A stretch of 64,000 nt of DNA, from contig OX421962.1 in NCBI GenBank assembly GCA_949128115.1, positions 96,894,935-96,958,934 on the forward strand. Direction: 5' to 3'. The stretch comes from Anaspis maculata (Eukaryota > Arthropoda > Insecta > Coleoptera > Scraptiidae). The position numbers and the translations under genes are program-made. This document shows, one piece after another, positions 35,213-46,353 of this stretch. The notes under the pieces were generated by a model that worked only from the letters and a program-made list of their open reading frames with translations, searched no databases and was not told the origin of the DNA. Numbering within the stretch: the stretch's first letter is position 1; each line of letters begins with the position of its first letter.

Positions 35213-36165
35213 CAGTAAGGTAAAGGTACGCAACAGAAGTCGTGTCGCTCCCCAAAATTTTCTTCGGTTTTGAAAACTATTTACCTTTACCCTGTTTTTG
35301 CGGAATAGAACATTTGCAGATCATGTTTTTACAGAGTGACACATCAAACAGTGCAAAGTTCCGTAATCCATTTTCCCAAAAAAATCTCTTCTCAATTCCA
35401 AAACCAAACTTATCAAGAGTGATGTCTTATCTTGGGTCGGTTTTTGCGGTTTCCATTACTATTTTGGTTTTTAATAAAAAAATATGATGAAATTGAATGA
35501 ATCTTTTGGGGCTCTTGATTTTTTGACTCACCCTGTATTGTAGGTATATGAAAATTCAAGAGCCCTTCGACTACCCATACCTAACTACAAAAATTAAAAC
35601 CAATTTATTCAACATTTTTCTGACACATTTGAATCATTTCCCTAAACTGCCTTTGACTCGGGACCGCGAGTTCTGGGACACTCTGTATGTTGTTACAGGT
35701 ATTTCGGTTGCGCCAAGTGGTGAGCGGCAAGCTCTAATCATCAAATGCAGCCTGCTTTTATAGCGCCGCGGCGAAATGTACAGTTCTTTTTGTATATTCG
35801 ATTCAGTTAGCGAACATCTCACTAGGTGGCGCTTGTGTCGACAAAAAAACCGTCACTTTTCGCTGCCGTCAGTCTCTCAACCGTCAACCAAACTGTCGAC
35901 CATTTTGCAGTTGCCCCTCACAGCGTTCAGATCACAACAAACCAATGCACGAGAAATAAATATCAAAACAGGTAACCATGCAACCACGCTAAAGCTGTCT
36001 GCTGTCAAAGAAATCCAACAAAAATTTCTCATTTTCACCACCATGAGCTCTGCAATCTGCATGTCCCACGCGCTGACCGCTCAAAGTCATGCACATGGCC
36101 CATAGGTGGGAATAATGAAGTAAATGCTCAGAACAAACAAGCTCAAGAGAGGGAGCTGTGTTACG
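35213..36165. other. No recognised gene
   Basis: A solitary cacCCTGTAttg-type element end lies near 35530. Open frames at 35776-36105 (plus) and the overlapping 35989-36429 (minus) have no recognisable domain. Confidence 0.3.
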
Positions 36166-36260
36166 AAACTCGCTGGAGACTACAATACGCGATAAAGACA
36201 CATACCTGCACAATTGGCGGAGGAGCCGTGCATAAAGAATCTGCCATATAACTGGGCTAA
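36166..36260. repeat. Short dispersed repeat, copy A
   Basis: ctcgctggagactacaatac followed by gcgataaagacacatacctgc and, a little further, ttggcggag and a gtgcat-aaaga motif. A diverged copy with the same order of motifs is at 54691-54780. Origin unknown. Confidence 0.5.
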
Positions 36261-37363
36261 GCCAACGGACTTTTTGGGAGCTCTCGGCGGGGATAGACTT
36301 GCCACATGCTGGAGTATGCCGGAATACTAATAAAGTCGAGAACCAGACGAGAGATGTCTGGAATATTCTTGAATGCAAGAAGCGGGTATGTAAGGAGCGG
36401 CTAAGTAGTGGAGCATAGGAATAAAACAAATTTTGAGGAAAAAATAGGCTAGAAATTGGATTGGTTTCTTCTGTAAAAGAGACCAGGACTAAAATTTCGA
36501 GTTAATAACACCCTTGGTCCTATTCAGCGAAATCCAAGATTCAGGAAACAAATAACTAAGTAATAAAATATTGATTATTCGACCAATAATAATTGTTACA
36601 TGGTTTGCTTCTAGGAGTGATTTCCAGGTCTCTTTTAAGATTTTCTGCCTGATCTAAATGAACAGGGTAATTTTGTGAACCAGAACAGTACTACGGAATA
36701 TGAAATTTTTATGAAGCCCACAAAAAATTATGGAGAAATTCTTCGATTTCTATTTTCGATGAAGGGTCAAAGTTTTGTCCATCGAATCCTTCTAAATAGT
36801 TTCGTGTTTTTAGAAGATTTTTGAAACTGTTGTTGGCAGAATTTTTTGAAAGGAGTATCAATCACTGGGTGGGTACTAGATTTTTACTTTCCCGAAACGT
36901 TTCGAACAAAGTTTTCCATAGGTTCCTGGATACTAGTCGGGAGAGTTTTGGGGCAACACAACCGATTTGAATATATTGTACATGGCAATCATGACAAAAA
37001 ATCGAGTTTCGCTAAAAAATCTCCCCAAACATCGGTTGAGAGAATAGTTTGGAAGAATTTCCGAAGTTTCTGTCTCACTTTGTAGGTATAGTAAATGAAA
37101 ACTCAATACACAGCCAGCGGTTGATATTTCTCTCATTATTTCTCATACTTTTGCCACCAACAGTTCACTCAGGTATTTTGGAACAACGAAACAAAGGACC
37201 ACAATTTGACACTTAATAGATTCACAAAGAAGCGTCAAAGGAATTTTTAATAATTTTTATGGGTTTCATGGAAGATTCCATATACCGTAGTACTGTTCTG
37301 GTGCACCATTTTGTCATCACCTGATAGTTAACAAGCGAATATGCCTCATAGACAAGTGCCTCA
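36261..37363. other. No recognised gene
   Basis: Only short unassigned frames, including 36846-37085 and its minus-strand shadow. Confidence 0.3.
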
Positions 37364-37365
37364 TA

Positions 37366-38257
37366 GCGCACTTCCTTTTTGAAGGGTTAGTGAACGCAAG
37401 ATGTTAGTTAGGGTTCTGCCGTTATTTGAGCAGAAATTTCAATATGACGGCCAAAATAGCGTCAGAATCATGAAATTTGGCTTAAAAATCAAAATGATCG
37501 TACTAAAGACAAGGGTATTGAGTTCCAAGTTTCATGTAAATCGTTCCACTAATAAGAGATTTCAATATGGCGGCCAAGATGGTGGCAGAAAGTTGGAATT
37601 TGGCTGGAGAATAAAAATGATCATACGAAACAAAGGTAACTCCCAAGCTCCATGGAAATCGTTAAGTGATAAGAAATATCAATATGGCGGCCAAGATGGC
37701 GGCAGAGCATCATTTGTCCAAAATCGGATGTATTTTGATAAAGTTCACATTGCCTGTGAATTTTACTTAAGTCGGACCACTTTCAGAGAAATTCAAAATG
37801 GCGGCCCAAAAATGGCGGCCAAGTGACAACAATCATTGGTCAACTTTATATGGTGTTCACGAACGCATCCGATTTGCGCTTGCACCACATTGATATCTCT
37901 TTTCGTATAGGCATGATCCTCCTAGTTCTATCACTTCGAAACATGTTTAATAGTGAGAATACAAGATGGCGACGGGGCATCAATCGTCAAAAATTGGATA
38001 GATCTTGATGTGGTTCACATTGCCGGCAAATTTCATTTCAATCGAATAACTTTTAGAAAAATTCAAAATGGCGGATCAAAGATGGCGGCAGAATAACAAA
38101 AAACCAAAATACAACTTGACATCCTGGACATATGTACTATTGATCAACGTTCACACCACATCGATATCTTTCTTCTCTGAGGAGTTATCCCAGGTACGGA
38201 CGAACGGACAAAGTGAAGCTAAAAGCGCTTTTTTCCATTTTTTTTGGGAAAGTGCGC
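37366..38257. mobile_element. TA-flanked element built from gatggcggc tandem repeats
   Basis: Ends gcgcacttcc and gggaaagtgcgc are inverted and flanked by TA (37364-37365, 38258-38259). The interior consists of ~115-150-bp degenerate tandem units, each with tcaatatggcggccaagatg or a variant, at about 37430, 37560, 37680, 37790 and 38060. Three consecutive units (37401-37826) remain open in one frame. The unit word is similar to that of the 16.5-kb and 23.6-kb palindromes, hinting at a shared ancestry. Confidence 0.65.
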
Positions 38258-38259
38258 TA

Positions 38260-39006
38260 AAAATCAGAGCAACAGTGCAAACACCTTATTCGATGCATAA
38301 GAAAAATGAAGAGATGTGTGATGTTAAAGCAGTGGAAGTTTTGCACTGTCTGTCCTACGTATCATCCTGTAGAAACCCAACTTATAGTATGTTGATGTTG
38401 ACTACAATAGATTCTTGAAAAATCAAGTAACTAGACAATGGACGCCAATCCAAGCAAGGCATTGGCACTGGCAGGTGTCCTGGTATCATTCTTGGACGCC
38501 TGTAATGTAATGTACGATAACAATTTGTCGTCAGTTTTAATTAAATTAATTAATTAAAATTTCAGTCAGTTTTATCCCCAATTGCTTCCTGGGTATGGCC
38601 TTGCCATTTTGATGGTGAAATAATAAGTAGGTAATTATGTTACACGCTCTAATGCCAAAGCAAAGAGGTCCGTTCAGGCTAAATTAATTTGCAGAGAAAG
38701 AGGTGAAAATATGTATTATAATGTGAACAAACTATACTTCAACGAGTTAATTATACCCAACACTGAACCCACAATTTTCCAGGAAACGTCCAGGGCTAAT
38801 GTTGCCAAATTAATGTGTCATTGCGATATCCTGAAACATGATAGTCGGACTCCCACGCGGTTTTCTGTTTGCATTTCCTTGAGAATTCAGATGAGATACA
38901 GTGGGACTTTGGAGAGGTTCAGGAGACGAATATATTATCAAAGTTTTACTCAATAATCAATTCAGTCCCGGTTGGGCTTGAATCGATCTGATTTCACTGG
39001 TCTATC
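38260..39006. other. No recognised gene
   Basis: AT-rich, including an attaatt-rich stretch near 38540. One 81-codon frame at 38711-38956 is unassigned. Confidence 0.3.
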
Positions 39007-39008
39007 TA

Positions 39009-39338
39009 CCGGGTGGGCCATAAAAAACAGTACTCGGAATTTTTCCTTCTAAAATTTTTATTTCGCCACCGATTAGACTATCATTTCCGTATTTCAAAAT
39101 GGCCGACATATCAAAATTCAAGATGGTAGAAACAATCGAAAATAGGCCTTTTCTTGTTCTCGTTGCTTTTTATTAAAAATTATCAGAAAGTCAAAACTAA
39201 TGAAGGACTAAAAGTAAGAATAAAGAATGAAGAGGAATGAAGGAATAGACCATTCTTGTCAATTTGAGACCACAACCAATGAAATCGGGTCATCTGCCGA
39301 GGAGCTATTCACAATTGAAGCGAAACCTACTTTCCGTT
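39009..39338. mobile_element. Left part of a ccgggtgggcc element, split copy
   Basis: Preceded by TA, ccgggtgggccataaaaaac and the following 300 bp match the left end of 23501-26166, including ctcggaatttttccttctaa, the gccgac-t block and the block ending aagcgaaacctactttccg. It breaks off at about 39338; the continuation resumes at about 40699. Confidence 0.75.
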
Positions 39339-40698
39339 TTTTTTTGAAGTGAAACTTCTATTCTCGCGCCTAGATCACAACACACAACTAACGCAGAACC
39401 ACACATGGGAGTGAAATTGGTTCATAGCATCAGTGGTTGTAACGAACGCCTGTAACGTTGTCTTGTCTGACCTTGGGGCGACCAGCGTCGTCCCAGAAAA
39501 TGGAAGAATAAGCTGTTGCGGCGTTCGTCGCGTTTCGCCGCGTTCGGTTCTATTTTTTACTAATCGCCGACACTGGACTGCTCTTCGTGTTGTCGTACTG
39601 TTGGCCCGACAGGAATGCTTCTCGACTTGGCTTGTATAGATTCGAGCGGATGTGATTTATTATAGGGATAGGTAGGTATATTCAGGGCCGGGCTTAGCAG
39701 GCGTGCAGTGCGTTCCGGCGCGCAGGCGGGTATGGCAGGCGGCAAGTTATTGGGGCGGTAATATAATAATAAAGTTAAATTTTCGACGGATTATTTTCAT
39801 TCCCGCATTTGGTGGGGCTCTCCACTGCCGGTGAGGGGGGCGGCAATTTTTCGGTAGCACGCAGGCGGCAAATAGGCCAGGCCCGGCCCTGGGTATATTC
39901 TTCAACAGACGTTTACAATTCAAAAATACAATCGAATGCCGCACACCCAAATGTAAACACAACTTTCAGGTACCTATGTACCTATAAAGCAGGAAAGCAG
40001 GGGTGGATGAATAAAGCCCAGAGGGGAAAAAGAATTTTCGACAATTGAGGCTGAAACAGTAGCTTAATGTTCTAGACGTCAGCTGATTGTATAGCGATGA
40101 TATTATACTGGTTTGATAATCAAATTCTTATGTGTGGAAATTGATTTTTGACATTATTCTTTGTTAATTTTTTGAATGGTTTGATTTCACCTCAATTAAA
40201 TGTGAAATTCTAAATATAAGTACGGTGGCGAGCACATAACTGGAAATACTCATATCAATTCTGTCAATATTTCAATTTAACCTACGGCCTTATTTTGATT
40301 GGAGAAGATGATATCGTAAGAACTCTAGAACCACGTAGTTACCTTAAATCACATTCACGAGGTATCTACCTACATACCTATGTAAATACTTATGTATTTT
40401 ATATTTTTCCAATTAAAATTAATACCGGATCGAGTTTTACGGACGACATTCTTATACTTTGTGGAGATTATTAGATAGCCATGCTGTGCCTGCCAGAACA
40501 CAGTTTCCACCGTACTATAATATAACGGGGAAAATCGTACAGTAAGAAAATCCGTCACGATGTCACATTCGCATAATTATTTGTGGACAATATTATTGAT
40601 GAAAATAGATATTTATTGTATTAGGGGTATGAGTGAGACTTCATGTGACGGAGAATGGGAGTTTAAGCGCCGAGCGCAGCGAGAAAAGAAACAAAAAA
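39339..40698. mobile_element. 1.36-kb insertion splitting the repeat copy
   Basis: This interval separates two halves that are contiguous in the related copy at 23501-26166. Its ends are not clear inverted repeats. It contains a hAT MITE (39683-39891) and otherwise no recognised gene. The edges could be a few tens of bases off. Confidence 0.45.
39683..39891. mobile_element. hAT-like MITE, 209 bp, 8-bp target duplication
   Basis: The ends cagggccgggcttagcagg and (inverted) cagggccgggcctggcc are flanked by identical ggtatatt at 39675-39682 and 39892-39899. The 8-bp duplication and CAGGGCCGG start are typical of hAT elements. Subterminal gcaggcg/gcaggcgg motifs occur in both arms. Non-coding. 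Confidence 0.85.
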
Positions 40699-40900
40699 TC
40701 CGCCATACGCTCACTTTTCAACCGATTTTCTCAAGTTTGGTATCAATCACTAGGTAATTGGACAGGCTACCTTTTTCATATAAGAAAATGACCGACATCC
40801 GAAAATCCGAGATGGCGGAAACAATTGAAAATGAAATTTATTTTGTCCTCATTGCTTTTCAATAAAAATTAGCAGAATGTCAAAACCAATAATTATTATG
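40699..40900. mobile_element. Continuation of the split ccgggtgggcc element
   Basis: From atccgccatacgctcac through tttcaaccgattttctcaag, the gacaggctacctttttcata block and gatggcggaa to aaaaccaataattattatg this matches the interior of 23501-26166 (around 23885-24090). It ends at the adjoining hairpin MITE. Confidence 0.65.
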
Positions 40901-40906
40901 TGGGTG

Positions 40907-41063
40907 GAATGACTTTTTGGAGCAAAAATAAAGTTAAAAGCTGGGGGGTACGGCTACCGCTAATGGCACCTGTGAAGTTTTGGAGTGAAACTATCAGCGG
41001 CCATCAGTCGTATCCCCCCAGCCCTCCATCTTGTCACTTTATTTTTGCTCCAAAAAGTCATTC
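40907..41063. mobile_element. Hairpin MITE, 157 bp
   Basis: gaatgactttttggagcaaa plus aataaag at 40907 is mirrored exactly by the complement ending at 41063. A second mirrored block, agctggggggtac / gtatccccccagc, lies further in. No coding capacity. Confidence 0.75.
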
Positions 41064-42689
41064 AACTGAAAATACAAAGTGAACAGGATTAGACATCAGA
41101 TGAGTACCTGTAGGTACAATGACATAACTCCTATTTTACAAAATAATGACGCCTGAAACTGAGCTAGATAAACATTATTTCATATTTCAAAAGCGAACAT
41201 TACTATGAATAATGAATGACCTTCGAAGATATTATTATCCGAGTCCAAGTCCTAATGATGTTATGATTAAAAACCCAGACATCTATTATGTCTTTCAGTA
41301 GAATGAACGTCACGTCAGATTTATTCAAATTGATTACGCTCCGAAAACACGACGGCTAGATATATCAATAAAACTATCGACTAAACTTATAAGAGTACCC
41401 GCCACAAGTTTACCGTTTAGCTCACTTAGAGCTTCAGGTTTTATTCAAACTTTTATTACGTAAAGTGTGCGGCTACCTTATCGCTTAAATTTATTCATGG
41501 TGCCACACGCGGAATATACGTTCATGAAATATGAAATACGTAGTCCGTCAGCCCACGCGTAAATCCAAAAGAGCTCCATGCCACCGCAAGTATTGTGTGC
41601 GGGTAAACTTTAACCATCAAGAGCTTCTGAGTTGTTTTGTGTGAACGCTATGATGACTGATTTCTGTCGAGAATGTCAAGCTTTGTACTTTGTATACAAC
41701 CAAAACGTTCCAATTAAGCTGTTACCACTATAGGCACGGACAAAAAACCTCAGAGTCCCACTTTTGTGCAAGAGCATCAGCTTTTGTAATTTTGAGGGCG
41801 GCAGTATAAGGTTGCGAATTAATAATCGCGTTCATCTGTTACACACCCGTCTTATAACAAATTGACAGTCCTTTGAACTGTGGAGCGCGCTGATTAATTC
41901 AAGTCTATTCCGAATAACGCAGAGAATTCTTGGCAATACTTCTTGTGTTTACCGCTCGTGTGAAATTAAATTTCTAACCAAATTGAAATTGAGACATTGA
42001 ACTGCGCGCGGTGTATTTACGACGTAGCTTTGCAGCTGGTAATGAAAGGTAGTTTTTTCTCAAAACGTGGGTCGTTCACTACAAAACAGCCTATTAAAAT
42101 TCGGAGACGTTTCAACCCCAGCTTCAACCCTAATCACACACGCGTAGTGTTTGTTTGAACTTTAATGGGTCTAGCTTATTCACCTCTAATATATCTACTT
42201 ACCTATGAGGTACAGGTTATGTGAACGGTATAACAAACATACTGCTGGCAGTAACAGGCAGAGTGCTTCATATATTATTTGATAAATTCGAAAACGCCAG
42301 GTCTAGAGCTTTCACACATGTTGAGGCTAAATACAGCGGAAAGGCCGGAGTAAAAATAATATATCGTACCTTTGGGGTACGAAAAGTAATTTGTACCTTG
42401 GAAGCTTTTTTGTTAAAGCGTGAAAAGCTCTTACACACATCACATAAGTGGAAATGTGTTCAATCTCCGACTCAATCGATATAATCGCGGCGGAGAACTC
42501 GAATAGGTTGGGGTCTTGTTCACTTTTCATGCCATCTCATTATTATGCAGGTTAAAAGACAGACCTTTTCTCCGTCATCCATTATTAAATGTTCACTTTA
42601 AACTGTGATGAAGTGTGTATAAGGATAGGTGGCGAAGCACTTCGGATTCACTTCGATAATTCAATGAAGCCTCTTTCATACGTTGAGTG
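41064..42689. other. No recognised gene
   Basis: AT-rich intergenic or intronic sequence with only short unassigned frames (for example 42221-42484). Confidence 0.3.
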
Positions 42690-42976
42690 CTCTGCTTTTC
42701 TTTTGACGTCTCCATTCAGTTATAAAGCGACCATCAGGTAGTTCGGTACGATCGGAAATAGTGTCCGTATATACGTAGTCGTCGAGGTAGACTAGGGAAG
42801 TCTCCCATTTCCCGTGCGAGATCTGGCAAAACGCACACCTTCGGACGTTCAAACGCGGTCGGTGCGTTGCAAAGTCCGAAAGACATGACAGTAAATTGAC
42901 AAAGGACGCTCCTGTCGTTATTCAACAATTCTTCGAATTTTCCATAAATCGACGTATTCAGATCGTTTTTTTCCAA
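42690..42976 (-). pseudogene. Ty3/gypsy-type reverse transcriptase fragment
   Basis: The minus-strand frame contains QFTVMSFGLCNAPTAFER, the conserved RT block B/C of Ty3/gypsy elements. In a shifted frame just downstream, LVYLDD (42778-42795) gives the catalytic Y-x-D-D block. A frameshift near 42840 and the missing flanks show it is a fragment. No LTR was identified. Confidence 0.75.
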
Positions 42977-43439
42977 ACCAGCAGTCGAAATTTCGGAATT
43001 TCAAAATATTTCACTCCTACCACTGATTGCTATGAATTCTGGGGTCGCCTGTTTCAATTTTTGAACCAATGATTTTGATTATGCTGCTTCCCGACAGTAT
43101 TTTTTTTGTTTCAAGTACTATGCACAATAAAAAACAACTCTAAAGACTTCTTTATTCAATTTATTCTGCTGATGCTGTATTGATCATGAAATCATCAAGA
43201 ATCATCATTGAAATCATGGATTTATGTTTATTTTGTGCACAAGGTGATGGATAAATATATTATTATGAATATATTATGATAAATTATCGCACACTTGTAA
43301 TTGCTCTACAATAATCGCCAATGTTCCTCCCGTTTATCCTCTGAACTGTTGTACCTGGACCAATCCGCCTGAGCTGCCGTCCGCTCCTGACTTGTCACGT
43401 CCGTTGCCGAGTGCTTCTGCGGGTCTATTAGCGAAGAGT

Positions 43440-43985
43440 TTTGATGAAGAAACTGAGCTAGAACCCGCTGATGTTGCGTCGCGACCCTCCTAGAGGCCGT
43501 AGAGTCGAAGCCCTTCGATGATGAGTCCCAGCCCACTTGGATTATGCCAAGTCCAAGCCCCGGCTGATGCGCCTTAGCCCCCTGGAGGAAGTTGAGTTGG
43601 AATCCTTCGGAGCCGCGTTTTAATCCTGTTGGAGAGAGTTGAGTTGAGATCCCTCGAGGTCGAGTTTTGACCCGCCTAGAGGCTGATGAGTTGCTACTCT
43701 TTGAGTTGCAACCCACCTCTAAGATGTCGTGTCAAAGCCCTTGGATGTTGAGTCTTGACCCGCCTCCAGAAGTCGAGTCGAAACCCTCCGATGTTGAGTT
43801 CCATCACTTCGCCAGGTCGTTGTGCAGGGGCCCTTCTGGTGTTGAGTTTTGACCCATCTCCAAGTCGTAGAGTTGGGATCCGTTGATGGTGTGTTTCGAA
43901 CCCCCTCCAGGATGCTGAGTCGCGACCCTTCGACAACGGGTTTTAACCCACCTCAAGGATGTCGAGTTGAAACCCCTAAATGATC
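43440..43985. repeat. Minisatellite, ~60-bp units (gttgagt-ttgacccgcct)
   Basis: Units share gttgagt, gacccgcctcc, gtcgagt and aaaccctt-gatg. About nine diverged units are visible. On the minus strand they keep long open frames (43306-43716 and 43694-43936), encoding Arg-rich repeats such as RRVKT and GGFQLN-like motifs. I regard this as a non-coding satellite whose unit length is near a multiple of three. Confidence 0.65.
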
Positions 43986-44126
43986 CAGGCCCGATAGAAA
44001 TGAGTTCTCTCGTTTCGGTATCTCGTGTAGCGAAGTGATGACCTTGGTGAGCGGAAAGTTAGTCTTGGTGAGTTGGGGTTGGTGCTTATGATTGAGCTTT
44101 GTCGTGAAGAATGTATAATGGGGCTT

Positions 44127-44172
44127 ACGCGTGCGTTCTGAATCTGCCTACGCGTGCGTTCTGAATCTGCCT
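44127..44172. repeat. 23-bp tandem duplication
   Basis: acgcgtgcgttctgaatctg plus cct occurs twice in direct succession (44127-44149 and 44150-44172). A partial third copy (gcacgtgctgg) follows. Confidence 0.8.
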
Positions 44173-45694
44173 GCACGTGCTGGTATCTGCGCTACTGTCT
44201 GCCATCAGGTACAGCCACTATTGAGCCTTGTCCTTTGATGGATACCTTCACAGAAAGGTATCCGAACCTTTGGGCCCTCTGGATTTGGCGTTGTTACTGC
44301 GGTACTCAGCGCACCGGAGCGTACATGACAACTTGACGCGGGACAACTTGACGCCAGGAATTTTAAACCGGCCGACTTGACGCCGGGACAACTTGACGCC
44401 AGGACAACTTGACGCAAGACAACTTGACGCCGGGACAACTTGACGCCGGACAACTTGACGCCAGGAGTTTTAAAGCAGCCGCTAGCCGACTTAACGTCGG
44501 TACAACTTAACACCAACAGTTGGAGCTATAGGACCCTTAGTATCACATGAAGGCATACACAGGTGCTTACTAAAGTTACGAAAGCTGAGGGAAAATGCAA
44601 TGAGGGCCGATAGACCTTCGAATACCAAACGAAGGCATAAGAGTGCTTACTAAATGTAAATGGAAAAAATGCGAGGGGGTTCAGCAGGGTTTCAAACACC
44701 ATTACTGAAGACCCAATGGGATCCAATGGGGCTATCAACAACACATGAAAGCAAAAGAGGGCTTTTTGGGCATATGAATGAGGACACAAGCAGACCAAGT
44801 AGGGCTTCGAATACCAGACGAAAACACAAGTGTGCTTTCGATTGCTTGAAAGCTCCCGAAGATACGGAAAATTGCAAGGGGGCTCATCTCATCAGGACTT
44901 CAAAAGACATTGAAGGCACAAAGGGGCTCAATGGTGCTTTGAATACACAAGAAGGCAAAAGGGGCTCACGGGAGTTCTAAACACGTGAAAAAACATAGGG
45001 AGACTCACCAGGGCTCCAAACGGTACTTGAGGTTGAAGACACACGGGGGCTCCCGATATAGGGCTCCAAATGTTACACGAAGGCACAAAGGTGTTTCCTA
45101 AAGCTTCGAAAGCGACGGAAAAATGTAACGGGACTTAGCAGGGCTTCAATCGACATTGAAGAAACGAGGGGTCCAGTAGGGCTTTCAACAATCAAAGAAG
45201 GCACAAGGGGGCTTACTGAAATTCTGGAGGGACGAAAAATCACGAAGGGCTTAAAATAAGAGTGTCCAATTGGGCTCTGTATAAGGGTGCTTACAACGTC
45301 ATATGGAGACATAAAGGGTAGATACTACGATTCCTAAAGCAACATGAACACGCAAGGGGGCTCATCAGGGCTCAGAACGACATACACATACACAAAAGGA
45401 TTAACTGGAATTTTGAATTAACACAGCAAGACAAAATGGGAGCCGCTTGAGCTCCAAAACATAGGAGAACATAAGGGGGCTCCTCAGAACTCCGAACACC
45501 TCAAGTAAACACAAGAGGGTTCATCGGGGCTCAAAATGACACAAAGAGACACGGGGGCTCATCGGGCCTCCGATTGACAAAGAAGAACTCCAGAACTACA
45601 AAATCTGAGAAGATAGATTGTGGCTCGATAGAGTTCCAAAAGCAACATGAATACACAATAAGGGGGCTCGTCAAGGCTTGAAGCGACACATCAA

Positions 45695-45830
45695 ATTGTC
45701 CACGCGTTAGGCTGTCCTGGCGTCAAGTTGTCCCGCGTCAGGATGGCCGACGTCAAGCTGTCCTGCTTCGACCAACTTAACGCCGGACAACTTGACCCCG
45801 GACGATTTGCGCCAGGGATTTTGTAAGAAG
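45695..45830. repeat. Central inverted block of the 16-bp repeat
   Basis: Copies of gtcaagttgtcc and variants (45700-45765) face copies of ggacaacttga (45780-45805), making a local palindrome. It uses the same unit as the two edges of the enclosing foldback-like structure. Confidence 0.6.
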
Positions 45831-46198
45831 AGAGTAAGGAAACATTCGAAGGAAATGACAAAAAAGGACTCATTGGGAGTCGAAACGAAACATAAAGACA
45901 CAAGAGGGTTCATCAGGGTTTCGAATTACACAGCAGAACACGATGAGGGCCTCTCGAACTTCAAAACACAAGAAGATATGAGCGGGCTCGCTTAGACTTC
46001 CAAAATCCTTAAGAAAACATCAAAGGGTGCATTAGGGCCCGAAACGACACAATTGGACACAATTGGAGCCGTTACGGCTCCTCAGTAGAAAAGATACAAA
46101 GGGACTCGATAGTGTTCCGAAACAAGGGGGTCATCGGGGCACAATACGGTACACTTAATGGGGGCGCCATATAGGACTAGAAAGTAGAAACATAAGGA

Positions 46199-46353
46199 CG
46201 AGGGGCAAACCGCTGGGGAAGTCTGGTGTACATGCCGGAAGGAAGTCCAGGGGAAGTCCGGGGGAAGTCCGAGGAAGTCCGAAGGAAGTCCGGGGGAAAT
46301 CCTTACGAGGGGGAAGTCTGGTGTACAGAATTTGACCAGCGGTTTGCCCCTCG
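46199..46353. mobile_element. 155-bp MITE with perfect 18-bp ends and 8-bp target duplication
   Basis: cgaggggcaaaccgctgg (46199-46216) is exactly mirrored at 46336-46353. cataagga flanks both sides (46191-46198, 46354-46361). The interior repeats gggaagtccg-type units five or so times, and gaagtctggtgtaca occurs at both sides as a direct repeat. The perfect ends and duplication suggest recent movement, of hAT or another 8-bp-duplicating type. Confidence 0.85.

Noticed and set aside
35989..36429. 146-codon minus-strand frame
   Set aside because: Composition is not protein-like and part of it is a dispersed repeat also present at 54691-54780.
43306..43936. 136- and 80-codon minus-strand frames as a repetitive protein gene
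   Set aside because: They coincide exactly with a degenerate ~60-bp minisatellite and show no start context, splice signals or recognisable domain.
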